Origin: Bacillota bacterium
GTDB lineage: Bacteria; Bacillota; Clostridia; Peptostreptococcales; Anaerovoracaceae
Reading direction: 5' to 3'
DNA: 50,555 nucleotides
NCBI GenBank assembly: GCA_017432725.1
Contig: JAFRIQ010000034.1
Span: 1-50,555, forward strand
The notes under the pieces are model-generated. The model saw nothing but the letters and a program-made list of their open reading frames with translations. It was not told the origin of the DNA and ran no database searches. How positions within the stretch are numbered: position 1 is the stretch's first letter; each line of letters opens with the position of its first letter. Shown here piece by piece: positions 1 through 8,677 of the stretch. The position numbers and the translations under genes were made by a program.

Positions 1-1161
1 AACCATCTGGCCACGTTTATGCCTATCTTGTAGGGAAGAGGCCTCAGAGCCCTGTCCGCCTCTTTGAGTTTTTCCCTGATGGGGATGCTCTGGGGACAAT
101 GCTTTTCGCATTTCCCGCATTCTATGCACTGGGTGGCGAAGGCAGGCGCCTTGGTCAGCCCAACGGCCTGCGCATACTGGAACCTTCCTATGCTCTTTCC
201 TTCCGTATACATGGTGTTGTATGCGGCGAAGGTCCCCGGTATATCGACACCCTGTGGACAGGGCATGCAGTAACGGCAGCCCGTGCACCCGACTTTCTCT
301 TTTTCCTTTATGGCTTTCTTCACCTCTTCAAGAAGAGAAAAGTCCTTTTCCGTGAGCATGCCGGCCGAGGCTTCCTCGGCAGTCCTCACGTTCTCTTCCA
401 CCATCTCCAAAGAGTTCATGCCGGAAAGCACCACCGTGACCTCTGGCTGATCGAAAAGCCAGCTGAAAGCCCAGCGGGCGGGAGACCAGCCCCTGCCGCT
501 CGACGCAAACAGCTTCTTAGCGCCGGCAGGCAGCATATTGACGAGTTTGCCGCCTCTCAAAGGCTCCATGATGATCACGGGTATGCCTTTTTCCGCGGCG
601 GCCTTCACGCCCCTTTTTCCCGCCTGGGTGTTCTCGTCCAGGTAGTTGTACTGTACCTGGCAGAAATCCCAGTCGTAGTCATTGAGTATGGTGATGAAGT
701 TATCTGTATTGCCGTGATAGGAAAAACCGATGTTCCTGATCTGACCGGATCCCTTCTTTTCCTTTATCCAGTCCTCTATGCCGACGGCTTTGAGTTTTTC
801 CCACATCCCGACGTCCGTCATATGGTGCATGAGGTAATAGTCGACGTGATCCGTGCGGAGCCTCGACAGTTCCTCTTCGAAGTACCTGTCCAGTTCCCTG
901 CGGCTCCTTATGAGGTACTGGGGAAGCTTTGTGGCTACATTTACCTTATCCCTGATGCCGTTCCTTTCGAGGATCAGCCCCAGAGCCGCTTCCGGTATAA
1001 ACGTATGCCGTATCAAAGTAATTAACTCCGGCTGCGTATGCTGCCATTATCTCTTTCTCCGCTTTATCTACGTCTATACCGGCGCCTTTCTTTGTAAAGC
1101 GCATGCATCCGTAGCCCAGTATGGAAAGCTCGTTTCCGTATCTGTCTTTTCTGTACTGCAT
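1..1161 (-). pseudogene. Aldo/keto reductase with C-terminal 4Fe-4S domain, frameshifted and cut by the window edge
   Basis: The start at 1161 is preceded by AGAGGT. The first ~54 codons read as an aldo/keto reductase N-terminus (YGNELSILGYGCMRF, then YFDTAYVY, which carries the catalytic Asp and Tyr). At about 994-1000 the frame breaks. The continuation (EAALGLILERNG...) is in another frame that then stays open to the window edge. The join fits loss of about 5 bases from a YTGSEAALG-like segment. The downstream frame keeps the rest of the barrel and a ferredoxin-like tail with CTGCRYCMPCP and CIECGKCEKHCP cysteine motifs, as in the AKR-ferredoxin family of anaerobes. The 3' end lies outside the window. 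Either this is a recent pseudogene or the base sequence is wrong here. An alternative upstream start at 1194 has no good ribosome binding site. Confidence 0.85.
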
Positions 1162-1371
1162 TTGGATCGACCTCTTTTTCCTTGGTAGACTCAATATATC
1201 CAGTCTATAGAAGAATTATGTCACACAGCAAGAGAACTTTCAATTCAGACAATATACATGTTCCTTCAAAACTTGATGGGGTCTTTATTCAATCTTAATG
1301 TCTCCGGGTACTGCCTTAACACCGTCTTAGCGGCATACGGATATGATATATGAGGCGGCAGGAGGTAACCG

Positions 1372-2706
1372 ATGGGAAAGACTTTATTCGGTATCAAACT
1401 TTCGACATTTCAGATAATAATCGCGGGATTCTTCGGACTCATAGTCCTTGGGACCCTTCTTCTCATGCTGCCTTTCGCCTCCAGCGCGGAGGGATCAGCA
1501 ACTTTCAGCGACGCTTTCTTCACCTCGTGCTCCGCAGTCTGCGTCACGGGCCTTGTGGTAAGAGACACGGCGACTTACTGGACCCTCTTCGGGCAGATCG
1601 TGATACTCGTCCTGATACAGATAGGAGGCCTGGGCATAGTTACCGTGGCGGCATTCACCGCCATGATCTCCGGAAGAAAGATAGGACTTCTTGAGAGAAG
1701 CATTCTTCAGGACAGCCTTTCGGCCCATCAGCTGGGAGGTGTCGTAAAGATGACAGGCTTCATTTTCAAGATAGCATTCTCCGCCGAATTCCTAGGCGCC
1801 CTTCTGGTGCTTCCGTCTTTCCTGAAAGCTTTCGGCCCGGACGGAATATTTGTTTCCATTTTCCATTCAGTGTCAGCTTTCTGCAACGCGGGCTTCGATA
1901 TACTTGGCAGCCGCACGGGAGAGTTCTCTTCCCTGACAGCCTTTTCATCCGATCTGCTGGTCGTAATACCGACCTGCCTCCTCATTACCGCAGGAGGCAT
2001 AGGTTTCCTTACCTGGGAGGACATGGCGGCCAATAAGTTCCATTTCAAGAGATACCGCATGCAGAGCAAGACCATACTGACGGCAGGGGCTGTCCTGGTA
2101 CTGGTACCGGCTGTCCTGCTTTTCTTCACGGACTTCACGGGAGCGCCTTTCAAGGAAAGGATATGCCTTGCCCTTTTCCAGTCGGTCACTCCAAGGACTG
2201 CAGGATTCAATACGGCTGACCTTTCGAAGATGACAGGCCCTGGTCTTCTCGTAACGGGCATGCTGATGCTCATAGGAGGCGCTCCGGGTTCCACGGCAGG
2301 CGGAATGAAGACCACCACGGCCGCTGTGCTCTTTACCAACGCCGTTTCCGTGATCCGCAGAAAAAAAGCCGTCCGTATGTTCAACCGCAAGGTGGAAGAC
2401 AGTGCCGTGAAGACAGCAGCTGCGCTGTTGCTCATGTATCTGACCCTGGTAACGGCAGGAGCGATTATCATAAGCATAGCGGAGGGACTTCCCTTAAGAG
2501 ACTGCCTTTTCGAAACCGCATCGGCCATAGGTACCGTGGGTCTTACTTTAGGCATAACTCCGGGGCTCGGAGGCCTTTCCAGAACAGTGCTGGAGATACT
2601 TATGTTCTTCGGCAGAGTCGGAGGACTTACCCTTATGTACGCTGCCATAAGCAGCAGGGAGACGGAAGTCGCCCAATACCCGGCAGAAAAGATAACCGTA
2701 GGTTAA
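1372..2706 (+). CDS. ktrB: Ktr/Trk-type potassium uptake channel, membrane subunit
   Basis: This 444-residue polytopic membrane protein of the TrkH/KtrB family lets K+ (or Na+-coupled K+) into the cell. The four P-loop repeats are visible with their filter glycines: AVCVTGLVV near residue 57, SAFCNAGF near 168, TPRTAGFNT near 280 and SAIGTVGLTLG near 385. The length is typical of KtrB rather than the longer TrkH. The ATG follows GGAGGT by a few bases. The gene opens an operon with the RCK subunit 10 bases downstream and a KdpDE-like pair further on, so the channel and its control appear to be co-expressed. I saw no convincing c-di-AMP riboswitch in the 210 bases upstream. Confidence 0.93.
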   Translation: MGKTLFGIKLSTFQIIIAGFFGLIVLGTLLLMLPFASSAEGSATFSDAFFTSCSAVCVTGLVVRDTATYWTLFGQIVILVLIQIGGLGIVTVAAFTAMISGRKIGLLERSILQDSLSAHQLGGVVKMTGFIFKIAFSAEFLGALLVLPSFLKAFGPDGIFVSIFHSVSAFCNAGFDILGSRTGEFSSLTAFSSDLLVVIPTCLLITAGGIGFLTWEDMAANKFHFKRYRMQSKTILTAGAVLVLVPAVLLFFTDFTGAPFKERICLALFQSVTPRTAGFNTADLSKMTGPGLLVTGMLMLIGGAPGSTAGGMKTTTAAVLFTNAVSVIRRKKAVRMFNRKVEDSAVKTAAALLLMYLTLVTAGAIIISIAEGLPLRDCLFETASAIGTVGLTLGITPGLGGLSRTVLEILMFFGRVGGLTLMYAAISSRETEVAQYPAEKITVG

Positions 2707-2716
2707 GGAGGATATC

Positions 2717-3364
2717 ATGAAATCCATTTTGCTCATAGGCGTGAATCATTTCGGGACCCAGCTTGCCATGAGGCTCCATGAACTTGGCCATCAGGTCCTA
2801 GCCATAGACAAGGACGAAGGAAGGATAAACAGGATACTGCCCCTGGTCACTGACGCCCAGATAGGCGACAGCACCAACGAAGCGTTCCTCAGATCTCTCG
2901 GACCGAACAACTTCGACGTATGTATAGTAACCATAGGAAGCGATTTCCAGAGCTCCCTCGAAACGACATCTCTGCTCAAGGAACTGGGAGGGAAAATGGT
3001 TGTGGCAAGAGCCGACAGAGACGTCCAGGCGAAATTCCTTCTTCGAAACGGAGCCGACGAGGTCATAAGTCCTGAAAAACAGGTGGCGGAATGGGCTGCC
3101 ATAAGATACACGTCGGACCACATCCTGGACTACGTGAGACTGGACGACAACTGCGCCATCTACGAGCTTGCCGTTCCGAAGGAATGGCTCGGAAAGACCA
3201 TAGGCCAGATAGATATACGGAAAAAGTACGGCATAAACATACTTGCTGTAAAGGTGAACGGACAGCTGAACCTGTCCGTCTCTCCGGATACTGCTCTTGA
3301 TGAGAACGAGACCCTTCTGGTGCTTGGGGCACCCAAGTCTGTCCAGAAGTGTTTCAGAATATAG
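2717..3364 (+). CDS. ktrA: Ktr/Trk potassium channel regulatory subunit (RCK domains)
   Basis: This 215-residue cytoplasmic gating subunit has an RCK_N Rossmann domain (residues 1-120) and an RCK_C domain (about 135-215). The nucleotide-binding glycine motif is GVNHFG at residues 8-13, followed by an acidic residue at the end of strand 2 (AIDKDE), as expected for NAD(H)/ATP binding. RCK_C domains of this family are known c-di-AMP receptors, although the sequence alone does not prove binding here. AAGGAGG precedes the ATG and the gene lies 10 bases after the channel gene, the usual ktrBA-type pairing. Confidence 0.93.
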   Translation: MKSILLIGVNHFGTQLAMRLHELGHQVLAIDKDEGRINRILPLVTDAQIGDSTNEAFLRSLGPNNFDVCIVTIGSDFQSSLETTSLLKELGGKMVVARADRDVQAKFLLRNGADEVISPEKQVAEWAAIRYTSDHILDYVRLDDNCAIYELAVPKEWLGKTIGQIDIRKKYGINILAVKVNGQLNLSVSPDTALDENETLLVLGAPKSVQKCFRI

Positions 3365-3381
3365 GCAGGGGGTGAGAACAT

Positions 3382-3687
3382 ATGAAAGACCTGCTACTGC
3401 TGCTGGTCATAGTTGCATTCATGGCCCTGGGATATTTCGTTATCTGTGTATTCGAAAAGGAACTGTTTTCGCATTACAGGGTCGAGAAGACCTCCTTTCC
3501 GGTCTTTGAAGACGAGATCTGCATCATAACTGAAGACAAGACAAACGAAGAGAAGATGGAAGCCTTCGCGGGATTCATAAGCCGGCACGAAAACTGCACG
3601 GTGGTGCTTCTGGACGGCTGCAGTGACGATCTGCCTCCCAGAGACTTGCACGGAAAGCGTGCGACGTTCAGGTGCAAAGGAGCCTGA
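3382..3687 (+). CDS. Small membrane-anchored protein of unknown function in the potassium operon
   Basis: The protein has 101 residues. Residues 3-24 form one strongly hydrophobic segment that would anchor it in the membrane with a mostly soluble C-terminal part. That part contains several acidic residues and four cysteines, and no family is recognised. GGGGGTGAG lies just upstream of the ATG. It sits 17 bases after the RCK gene and 36 bases before the kinase start, so it is almost certainly co-transcribed with both. The position suggests an accessory role in potassium transport or signalling, perhaps linking the channel to the sensor kinase, but this is only context. Confidence 0.7.
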   Translation: MKDLLLLLVIVAFMALGYFVICVFEKELFSHYRVEKTSFPVFEDEICIITEDKTNEEKMEAFAGFISRHENCTVVLLDGCSDDLPPRDLHGKRATFRCKGA

Positions 3688-3723
3688 AAATGTGATAAAA
3701 TGACCCCAAGAGGATACACGGAA

Positions 3724-5694
3724 ATGGACAAAGATACGGATAAAGGAGAACGCATACTCGTATGCCTTTCGACCTCTCCTTCCAACAGGAAAGTCATTGC
3801 CGCGGCCGCAAAGATGGCCGAGGCTTTTAGTGCTGTCCTCACCGCTGTATATATAAAGCCCAGCTATTACGAGGAACTCTCCGAGGACGACAAAAACCGG
3901 ATACAGGAGAACATACGGTACGCTGAGCAGCAGGGAGCCTCCGTCATAACCATTACCGGCAACGACATCCCGGTCCAGGTCGCGGAGTACGCCCAGGTAT
4001 CCGGAGCCACGAAACTGGTGGTAGGAAGAAGCGGCATGAAGAGACGCCACTTCTGGGACAAGACCACCTTAACGGAACAGATCATACTGAACGTCCCCGG
4101 TATAGACGTATACATCATCCCCGATTCGGAAGCAGATCTTAAGTGGAAGAACAAAGACCTAAGACGCAAGGGGAACATAAAGCCGACGGCAAAAGACAGC
4201 CTCATAGCTCTGCTCATACTCATGTGCGCGTCCGGAGTGGGTCTTCTCTTCACGTATTTCGGCTTTTCAGAAGCCAACATCATAACAGTATACATTCTGG
4301 CAGTGCTCATAATTTCCGTAGCCACCGTCAGCCCCGTATACGGAGCGGCAGGATCTCTTTTCAGCGTTCTGCTGTTCAATTATCTCTTCATAGAACCCAA
4401 ATTCAGTTTCCACACCTATGAAACGGAATACCTGGTGACCTTCGCCATAATGCTGACGGCCTCCCTGATAACCGGCTCCCTGGCCAACAGGCTGAAAGAG
4501 AATGCCCGCCATTCCGCAAGGGAAGCATTCAGGACAAAACTGCTTTTCGAGACCAACAGGCTTCTTCAGAAAGCGGAGACCGGCGATCTTGCCATAAAGG
4601 TCACGGCAAGGCAGATCATAAAGCTTCTGGACCGCGATGCGGCTGTCTATCCGGTGACAGACGGGAAAGTCCAGGAATCCCTGTATTTTTACAACAAGGA
4701 TTCTTCGGCAGAGCCCGAACCCGATGCCAACGCCGACGAGATAGTCGGGTGGGTGCTGGAGAACCGTGCGCCTGCCGGAAAAGGCTTCGATGTATTCCGC
4801 AACGCTAGAAATCAATATTATCCCATAAGCATCAACGACCACTGCTACGGCGTAGTCGCCGTGATGGTGGGAAGAAAACAGCTCGAATCTTTCGAACTGA
4901 GCATATTCAGTTCCATGCTGGGAGAGTGCGCCCTCGCCCTCGAAAGCCTGAGAAACGCAGCGGAAAAAGAGCAGGCCGCAGTAATGGCCAGGAACGAACA
5001 ACTGCGTTCCAATCTTCTGCGCTCCGTATCACACGACATACGCACTCCTCTTACTTCCATCTCCGGCAACGCCAGCACCCTTATGTCCAGTTACGAACAG
5101 CTGGACAAGGATACCCTCGAGCAGATCTTTTCTGATATCTATGACGATTCGGAATGGCTCATAGATCTGGTGGAGAACCTACTCTTCATATCCAGGATAG
5201 AGAACGGAAAGATGGAACTCCACATGACTACGGATATAGTGGGCGACGTCATCAGCGAAGCCTTGAAACATATAGACAGAAATGCATCGAAGCACGTGAT
5301 AAAAGTCGACGGCGGAGATGACATACTCATAGCGAGGATGGACAGCAGGCTCATCTCCCAGGTGATCATCAACCTGATGAACAACGCCGTCAAGAACACC
5401 CCGGAAGGCTCGGAAATAGACATAAAGAGCTGGAAGGAAGGCAAAGACATATACGTCAGCGTAGTGGACAACGGTCCCGGCATACCGGATCATATGAAGC
5501 CCCATATCTTCGAGATGTTCTATACCGGAGAAAGCAAGATAGCAGACGGCAGGAGGGGACTCGGACTTGGGCATGCCCTGTGCAGATCCATAGTCGAAGC
5601 CCACGGAGGAAGCATACGCCTGGAGGATAACGAGCCTTCGGGGTGCCGCTTCACTTTCTCCCTGCCCGAGGCGGAGGTGAACATATATGAATAA
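3724..5694 (+). CDS. kdpD: Short KdpD-like sensor histidine kinase
   Basis: The protein has 656 residues when started at 3724, where AGAGGA is well placed; an in-frame ATG at 3700 has poor spacing. Order: a universal-stress-protein (USP) domain (about 10-130), four membrane segments of the DUF4118 type (about 155-255), a GAF-like region, HisKA with the phospho-acceptor His437 in SHDIRTPLTS, then HATPase_c with N, G1 and G2 boxes (NNAVKNTPEG, DNGPGIP, GLGLGHAL). The large N-terminal KdpD domain of the E. coli protein (about 890 residues) is absent. The USP domain shows STS at residues 16-18, exactly 20 residues, then LTAVY, which closely matches the c-di-AMP motif SxS-x20-FTAxY reported for staphylococcal KdpD. 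It overlaps the regulator gene by 8 bases. Confidence 0.9.
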   Translation: MDKDTDKGERILVCLSTSPSNRKVIAAAAKMAEAFSAVLTAVYIKPSYYEELSEDDKNRIQENIRYAEQQGASVITITGNDIPVQVAEYAQVSGATKLVVGRSGMKRRHFWDKTTLTEQIILNVPGIDVYIIPDSEADLKWKNKDLRRKGNIKPTAKDSLIALLILMCASGVGLLFTYFGFSEANIITVYILAVLIISVATVSPVYGAAGSLFSVLLFNYLFIEPKFSFHTYETEYLVTFAIMLTASLITGSLANRLKENARHSAREAFRTKLLFETNRLLQKAETGDLAIKVTARQIIKLLDRDAAVYPVTDGKVQESLYFYNKDSSAEPEPDANADEIVGWVLENRAPAGKGFDVFRNARNQYYPISINDHCYGVVAVMVGRKQLESFELSIFSSMLGECALALESLRNAAEKEQAAVMARNEQLRSNLLRSVSHDIRTPLTSISGNASTLMSSYEQLDKDTLEQIFSDIYDDSEWLIDLVENLLFISRIENGKMELHMTTDIVGDVISEALKHIDRNASKHVIKVDGGDDILIARMDSRLISQVIINLMNNAVKNTPEGSEIDIKSWKEGKDIYVSVVDNGPGIPDHMKPHIFEMFYTGESKIADGRRGLGLGHALCRSIVEAHGGSIRLEDNEPSGCRFTFSLPEAEVNIYE

Positions 5695-6388
5695 AGCAAC
5701 CATACTGGTCGTGGAAGACGACACACCGGTGCGCAACCTCATAGTCACGACTCTCAAGACCCACGAATACAAGTATCTGACGGCAGCCAGCGGCTCCGAG
5801 GCTTTAATGATGGCGTCGTCGTATAACCCGGATGTAATATTCCTGGATCTGGGACTTCCCGATATAGACGGCATAGAAGTCATCGAGCAAATAAGGAGCT
5901 GGTCCAACACTCCCATAATAGTCATTAGCGCAAGGAGCGAGGACGACGACAAGATAAAAGCTCTCGACGCCGGAGCCGACGACTATCTCACAAAGCCCTT
6001 CTCCGTGGAGGAACTTTTGGCAAGACTGAGAGTCACCATAAGAAGGTTGTCGCTCATGAGTCCCGAAGGAAGCAGTGAAAGCTCGGAATACACCAACGGG
6101 GATCTTAGGATAGACTACCCTGCGGGCTGCGCCTATCTCGGCGAAGAAGAACTTAAACTTACGCCTATAGAGTACAAGCTCCTGTGCCTTCTTGCAAAGA
6201 ACACGGGAAAAGTCTTGACACATACGTATATAACCCAGAACATATGGGGACGCAGCTGGGACAACGATATAGCTTCCCTGAGGGTCTTCATGGCTACTCT
6301 CAGAAAGAAGCTGGAACCAAGCCCCGACTCTCCCCAGTACATACAGACCCACATAGGCATAGGTTACAGGATGATGAAAGTTGAATGA
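5687..6388 (+). CDS. kdpE: KdpE-like OmpR-family response regulator
   Basis: The protein has 233 residues, with a receiver domain (1-120; acidic pocket VEDD, phospho-acceptor Asp54 in FLDLGLPD, conserved Lys in TKPF) and a winged-helix OmpR/PhoB DNA-binding domain (about 135-233; RVFMATLRKKLE and GIGYRM). GGAGGTGA lies inside the end of the kinase gene and the two reading frames overlap, so translation is probably coupled. No kdpFABC is in the window; the nearest likely target is its own ktr operon, but that is inference. The gene is followed at once by a strong terminator. Confidence 0.93.
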   Translation: MNKATILVVEDDTPVRNLIVTTLKTHEYKYLTAASGSEALMMASSYNPDVIFLDLGLPDIDGIEVIEQIRSWSNTPIIVISARSEDDDKIKALDAGADDYLTKPFSVEELLARLRVTIRRLSLMSPEGSSESSEYTNGDLRIDYPAGCAYLGEEELKLTPIEYKLLCLLAKNTGKVLTHTYITQNIWGRSWDNDIASLRVFMATLRKKLEPSPDSPQYIQTHIGIGYRMMKVE

Positions 6389-6392
6389 AAGA

Positions 6393-6422
6393 ACTCCCGG
6401 AGCAGCGCTCCGGGAGTCTTTT
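6393..6422 (+). terminator. Intrinsic terminator of the ktr-kdpDE operon
   Basis: A perfect 11-base-pair stem (6393-6403 with 6407-6417) closes a 3-base loop and is followed by CTTTT. It starts 5 bases after the kdpE stop and may also serve the convergent pnuC gene. Confidence 0.92.
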
Positions 6423-6433
6423 CATCCAGCGTA

Positions 6434-7159
6434 TTATTCGTTTTCAGCGTTACGCTCTTTGTTGAGCCTGGCCCAGTTCACCAGCCCTATGACCGCCATT
6501 ATGAGGTATATGCTCCTCTTAGTGAGATACACAGCGTCGAAATGAGCTATATACATACCTACTGTCACCACATCGGTGATTATCCACCACACGTACTGCT
6601 CTCTGTAGCGCAGGAGCTCCAGCACCGTAGCTACGATGCCTATGCTCAAAGTGAAGGCATCGAACCAGGCGACCTCTCCTCCTACCCTTACCAGTATCCA
6701 GTGATAGACCACGGCAGACCCTATGACTATGACCGTGCAGAGAATATTCTGCGCTGCCGTCAGTTTCTTTGCCTTTGTCTTATGGGTCAGTACCCGGTCT
6801 CTGTGCTTTGCCCAATATGCCCAGGAAATGAAATTCATAGGTATGTAGAAAAGTATCTCAAGAGCCGCCGTTCCCCATATATGCCAGTATATGAGATATA
6901 CAGAATAAACCAGGGTGTTCACCGTTGCGAAAACGAAGTTGCTGATGCTGGCTTTCGCGCAGAAGAATATGCACAGGACTCCGCACACCGCGCTGATGAA
7001 GTTAATGATAGTCAGCCATGCCGGATTGCCGTCGGACGACCCTTCCGCGAATGCTATTATCATTGCCCTTGCGGCGATGAGTATCATCACCGCTCCCATG
7101 AGATATTCGTACCACTTCAGCTCCGCAAAGCTCTTTCTGATGTTCTTTACGCCATCCAT
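6434..7159 (-). CDS. pnuC: PnuC-type nicotinamide riboside transporter
   Basis: This 241-residue membrane protein has about seven hydrophobic segments. It matches PnuC in its tryptophan-rich half: WYEYLMG near the start, a central NFISWAYW, and the C-terminal YVWWIITDVVTVGMY. PnuC carriers take up nicotinamide riboside by facilitated diffusion, trapped by phosphorylation inside. The start lies inside the end of the upstream adenylyltransferase gene (13-base overlap) behind AAGGAGG, so the two are one operon for pyridine nucleotide salvage. No riboside kinase domain is seen in either protein. Confidence 0.92.
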   Translation of the reverse strand: MDGVKNIRKSFAELKWYEYLMGAVMILIAARAMIIAFAEGSSDGNPAWLTIINFISAVCGVLCIFFCAKASISNFVFATVNTLVYSVYLIYWHIWGTAALEILFYIPMNFISWAYWAKHRDRVLTHKTKAKKLTAAQNILCTVIVIGSAVVYHWILVRVGGEVAWFDAFTLSIGIVATVLELLRYREQYVWWIITDVVTVGMYIAHFDAVYLTKRSIYLIMAVIGLVNWARLNKERNAENE

Positions 7160-7647
7160 TTTTCCCTATCCTCCTTTTTCATTTCCCTTACCAGCGTTCC
7201 GCTGACGGGAAAAGCTTCCCTTTTCACGTCCACGAGCCTCAGCTCCGCTTCCGGATACGCTCTTCTGAAATATCCTCCGTAGGCTTCCTCGCTGCTGTAC
7301 ACCGCATCGAGTTTTTCTCCTACTATTTCTCTGACAAGAGGCGTCTCCGCATCCCAGGTATCGTTTCCGTATATATCCCTGAGCTTTCCGCAGTCTACCT
7401 CAGCCGGGATCATCTTTGCCAAAGAACCGTACTTTGCGCATACCCTTCTTATCTGTTCCATCCTGGCCTTCGGCAAAAGCCACCTTTCCGGTTTTTCTTT
7501 CAGTATCCTCTCTTCTTCTTCGCCTCCGTGGAACAGGATCACGTATACCGTTTCGCATTCTTTTGCGGCTGTCTCGACGCAGTACTCGTGGCCCTTATGC
7601 ATGGGCATGAACTTGCCGCCGTACATTCCCGTCTTATACTTTTTCAT
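7147..7647 (-). CDS. NadR-like nicotinamide-nucleotide adenylyltransferase
   Basis: This 166-residue cytidylyltransferase-fold protein would join NMN and ATP to make NAD. The nucleotide-binding motif GGKFMPMHKGH (residues 11-21, with the HxGH-type ending) and the late motif VSGTLVREM (ISxTxxR type) are both present, and the order resembles the NadR NMNAT domain. It is much shorter than bifunctional NadR: the C-terminal riboside kinase and the N-terminal repressor HTH are missing. It overlaps pnuC, which supports a role in salvage. The upstream ribosome site is weak (GGGGGA). Confidence 0.82.
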   Translation of the reverse strand: MKKYKTGMYGGKFMPMHKGHEYCVETAAKECETVYVILFHGGEEEERILKEKPERWLLPKARMEQIRRVCAKYGSLAKMIPAEVDCGKLRDIYGNDTWDAETPLVREIVGEKLDAVYSSEEAYGGYFRRAYPEAELRLVDVKREAFPVSGTLVREMKKEDREKWMA

Positions 7648-7663
7648 CCCGCCGTATCCCCCT

Positions 7664-7697
7664 TAAGAAAAAGCCGTAAGATCTTTCTTACGGCTTT
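7664..7697 (-). terminator. Intrinsic terminator after the macrodomain gene
   Basis: An 11-base-pair stem (7670-7680 with 7687-7697), read on the minus strand, is followed by a T-rich run. It separates the MFS/YD/macrodomain operon from the nadR-like/pnuC operon. Confidence 0.88.
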
Positions 7698-7745
7698 AAG
7701 TATATTCATCATTTATCCTTTTCTTTCTCCCGGCGGGAGAAGATT

Positions 7746-8666
7746 TCAGCAGAGTATGGGCTCTTCTTCGTAGTTGACAAGCTGTACGTTTATGTCGTAC
7801 AGATCGTCTATACCGTTCTTGAGGCAGTAGGCGACCACGAGGTCCTGCCTGCTGCTGCCGGAAAAGGCGAGACCCGCCGCCTCGAGAAGAGACTCCGTTT
7901 CCTCGTATCCCAGTTTCATGGCTATGGCGATGGCATAGATGGTGCTCTTCTTGGGCTGCTTCACCTTTCCGTTGATTATCTTGTTGAAGGTCTTCGGCGA
8001 CATGTACAGATAATGATATATATCCGGATCGCTGAGTCCCCTTTCGTTCATGAGACGCCTGAGCCTTTCATGGAACTTTTCCCCGCAGCTTTCGAGTATG
8101 CTGTCCAGGCTCTCCTTCTTTTCAGGAACTTTGAAGTTTTCGGATATGTATTTATCCAGGTCTCCCAGAAGCGAAGCTGCAATCCTGTCCGAAGATGTGA
8201 AGTACAGGGCAAGGGTCACGTCCATCCTGCCGTTTTCAAGATTTAGATATTCGTTTATGGCTGAAATGGCGATACCCAGGGCTTCGTGTATGGGATAGGA
8301 AAGAGTCCCCGCGCAGATCAGAGGAAAGGCTACGCTTCTGCATCCAAGGCTCGAGGCGAGCCTCAGGCTCTCCCGGTAGCAGGATCTGAGCAGTATGGGC
8401 TCTCCCTGCAGTCCGTCGACATAGGTGGGACCGTAGGTGTGGATCACGTACTTGGCTTTCAGATCTCCGCAGGCCCTGGTGTAGAGAGCTTCTCCGAAAC
8501 GGAGCTTTCCCTTATGCTCGGCGCACAATCTGTCGAACTCTTCGCCCCCTAAAGCGTGGACTATCTTGTCGACTCCCGAATACCCGACCATCTCGGGGTT
8601 AGTAGAGTTGACGAGTGCGTCTACTTCCAGCGTCGTTATATCTTTGTATTCTACCTTGAAAGGCAT
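7746..8666 (-). CDS. Macrodomain protein fused to a C-terminal helix-turn-helix region
   Basis: The protein has 306 residues. Residues 1-170 are a macrodomain (ADP-ribose binding or hydrolase): VEYKDITTLEVDALVNSTN at the start, the acidic/glycine loop, RACGDLKAKYVIHTYGP, and FPLICAGTLSYP in the second ligand loop. Residues about 195-275 form a helical unit like an XRE-type HTH (HERLRRLMNERGLSD, then MSPKTFNKIINGKVKQPKKST). Nothing in the C-terminus resembles a membrane segment. AGGAG precedes the ATG and the gene lies 11 bases after the YD-repeat gene. The fusion suggests an ADP-ribose-responsive regulator, or a macrodomain delivered to DNA; which one is not known. Confidence 0.82.
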   Translation of the reverse strand: MPFKVEYKDITTLEVDALVNSTNPEMVGYSGVDKIVHALGGEEFDRLCAEHKGKLRFGEALYTRACGDLKAKYVIHTYGPTYVDGLQGEPILLRSCYRESLRLASSLGCRSVAFPLICAGTLSYPIHEALGIAISAINEYLNLENGRMDVTLALYFTSSDRIAASLLGDLDKYISENFKVPEKKESLDSILESCGEKFHERLRRLMNERGLSDPDIYHYLYMSPKTFNKIINGKVKQPKKSTIYAIAIAMKLGYEETESLLEAAGLAFSGSSRQDLVVAYCLKNGIDDLYDINVQLVNYEEEPILC

Positions 8667-8677
8667 GTTTTTCTCCT

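Noticed and set aside
1195..1371. c-di-AMP (ydaO-type) riboswitch ahead of ktrB
   Set aside because: The region is long enough to be tempting, but the conserved elements could not be recognised.
1728..2648. Long open frame on the minus strand under the ktrB gene
   Set aside because: It is antisense to a clear channel gene, has no ribosome site and no protein-like family; the same holds for other long antisense frames such as 4267-5001 and 17289-18386.
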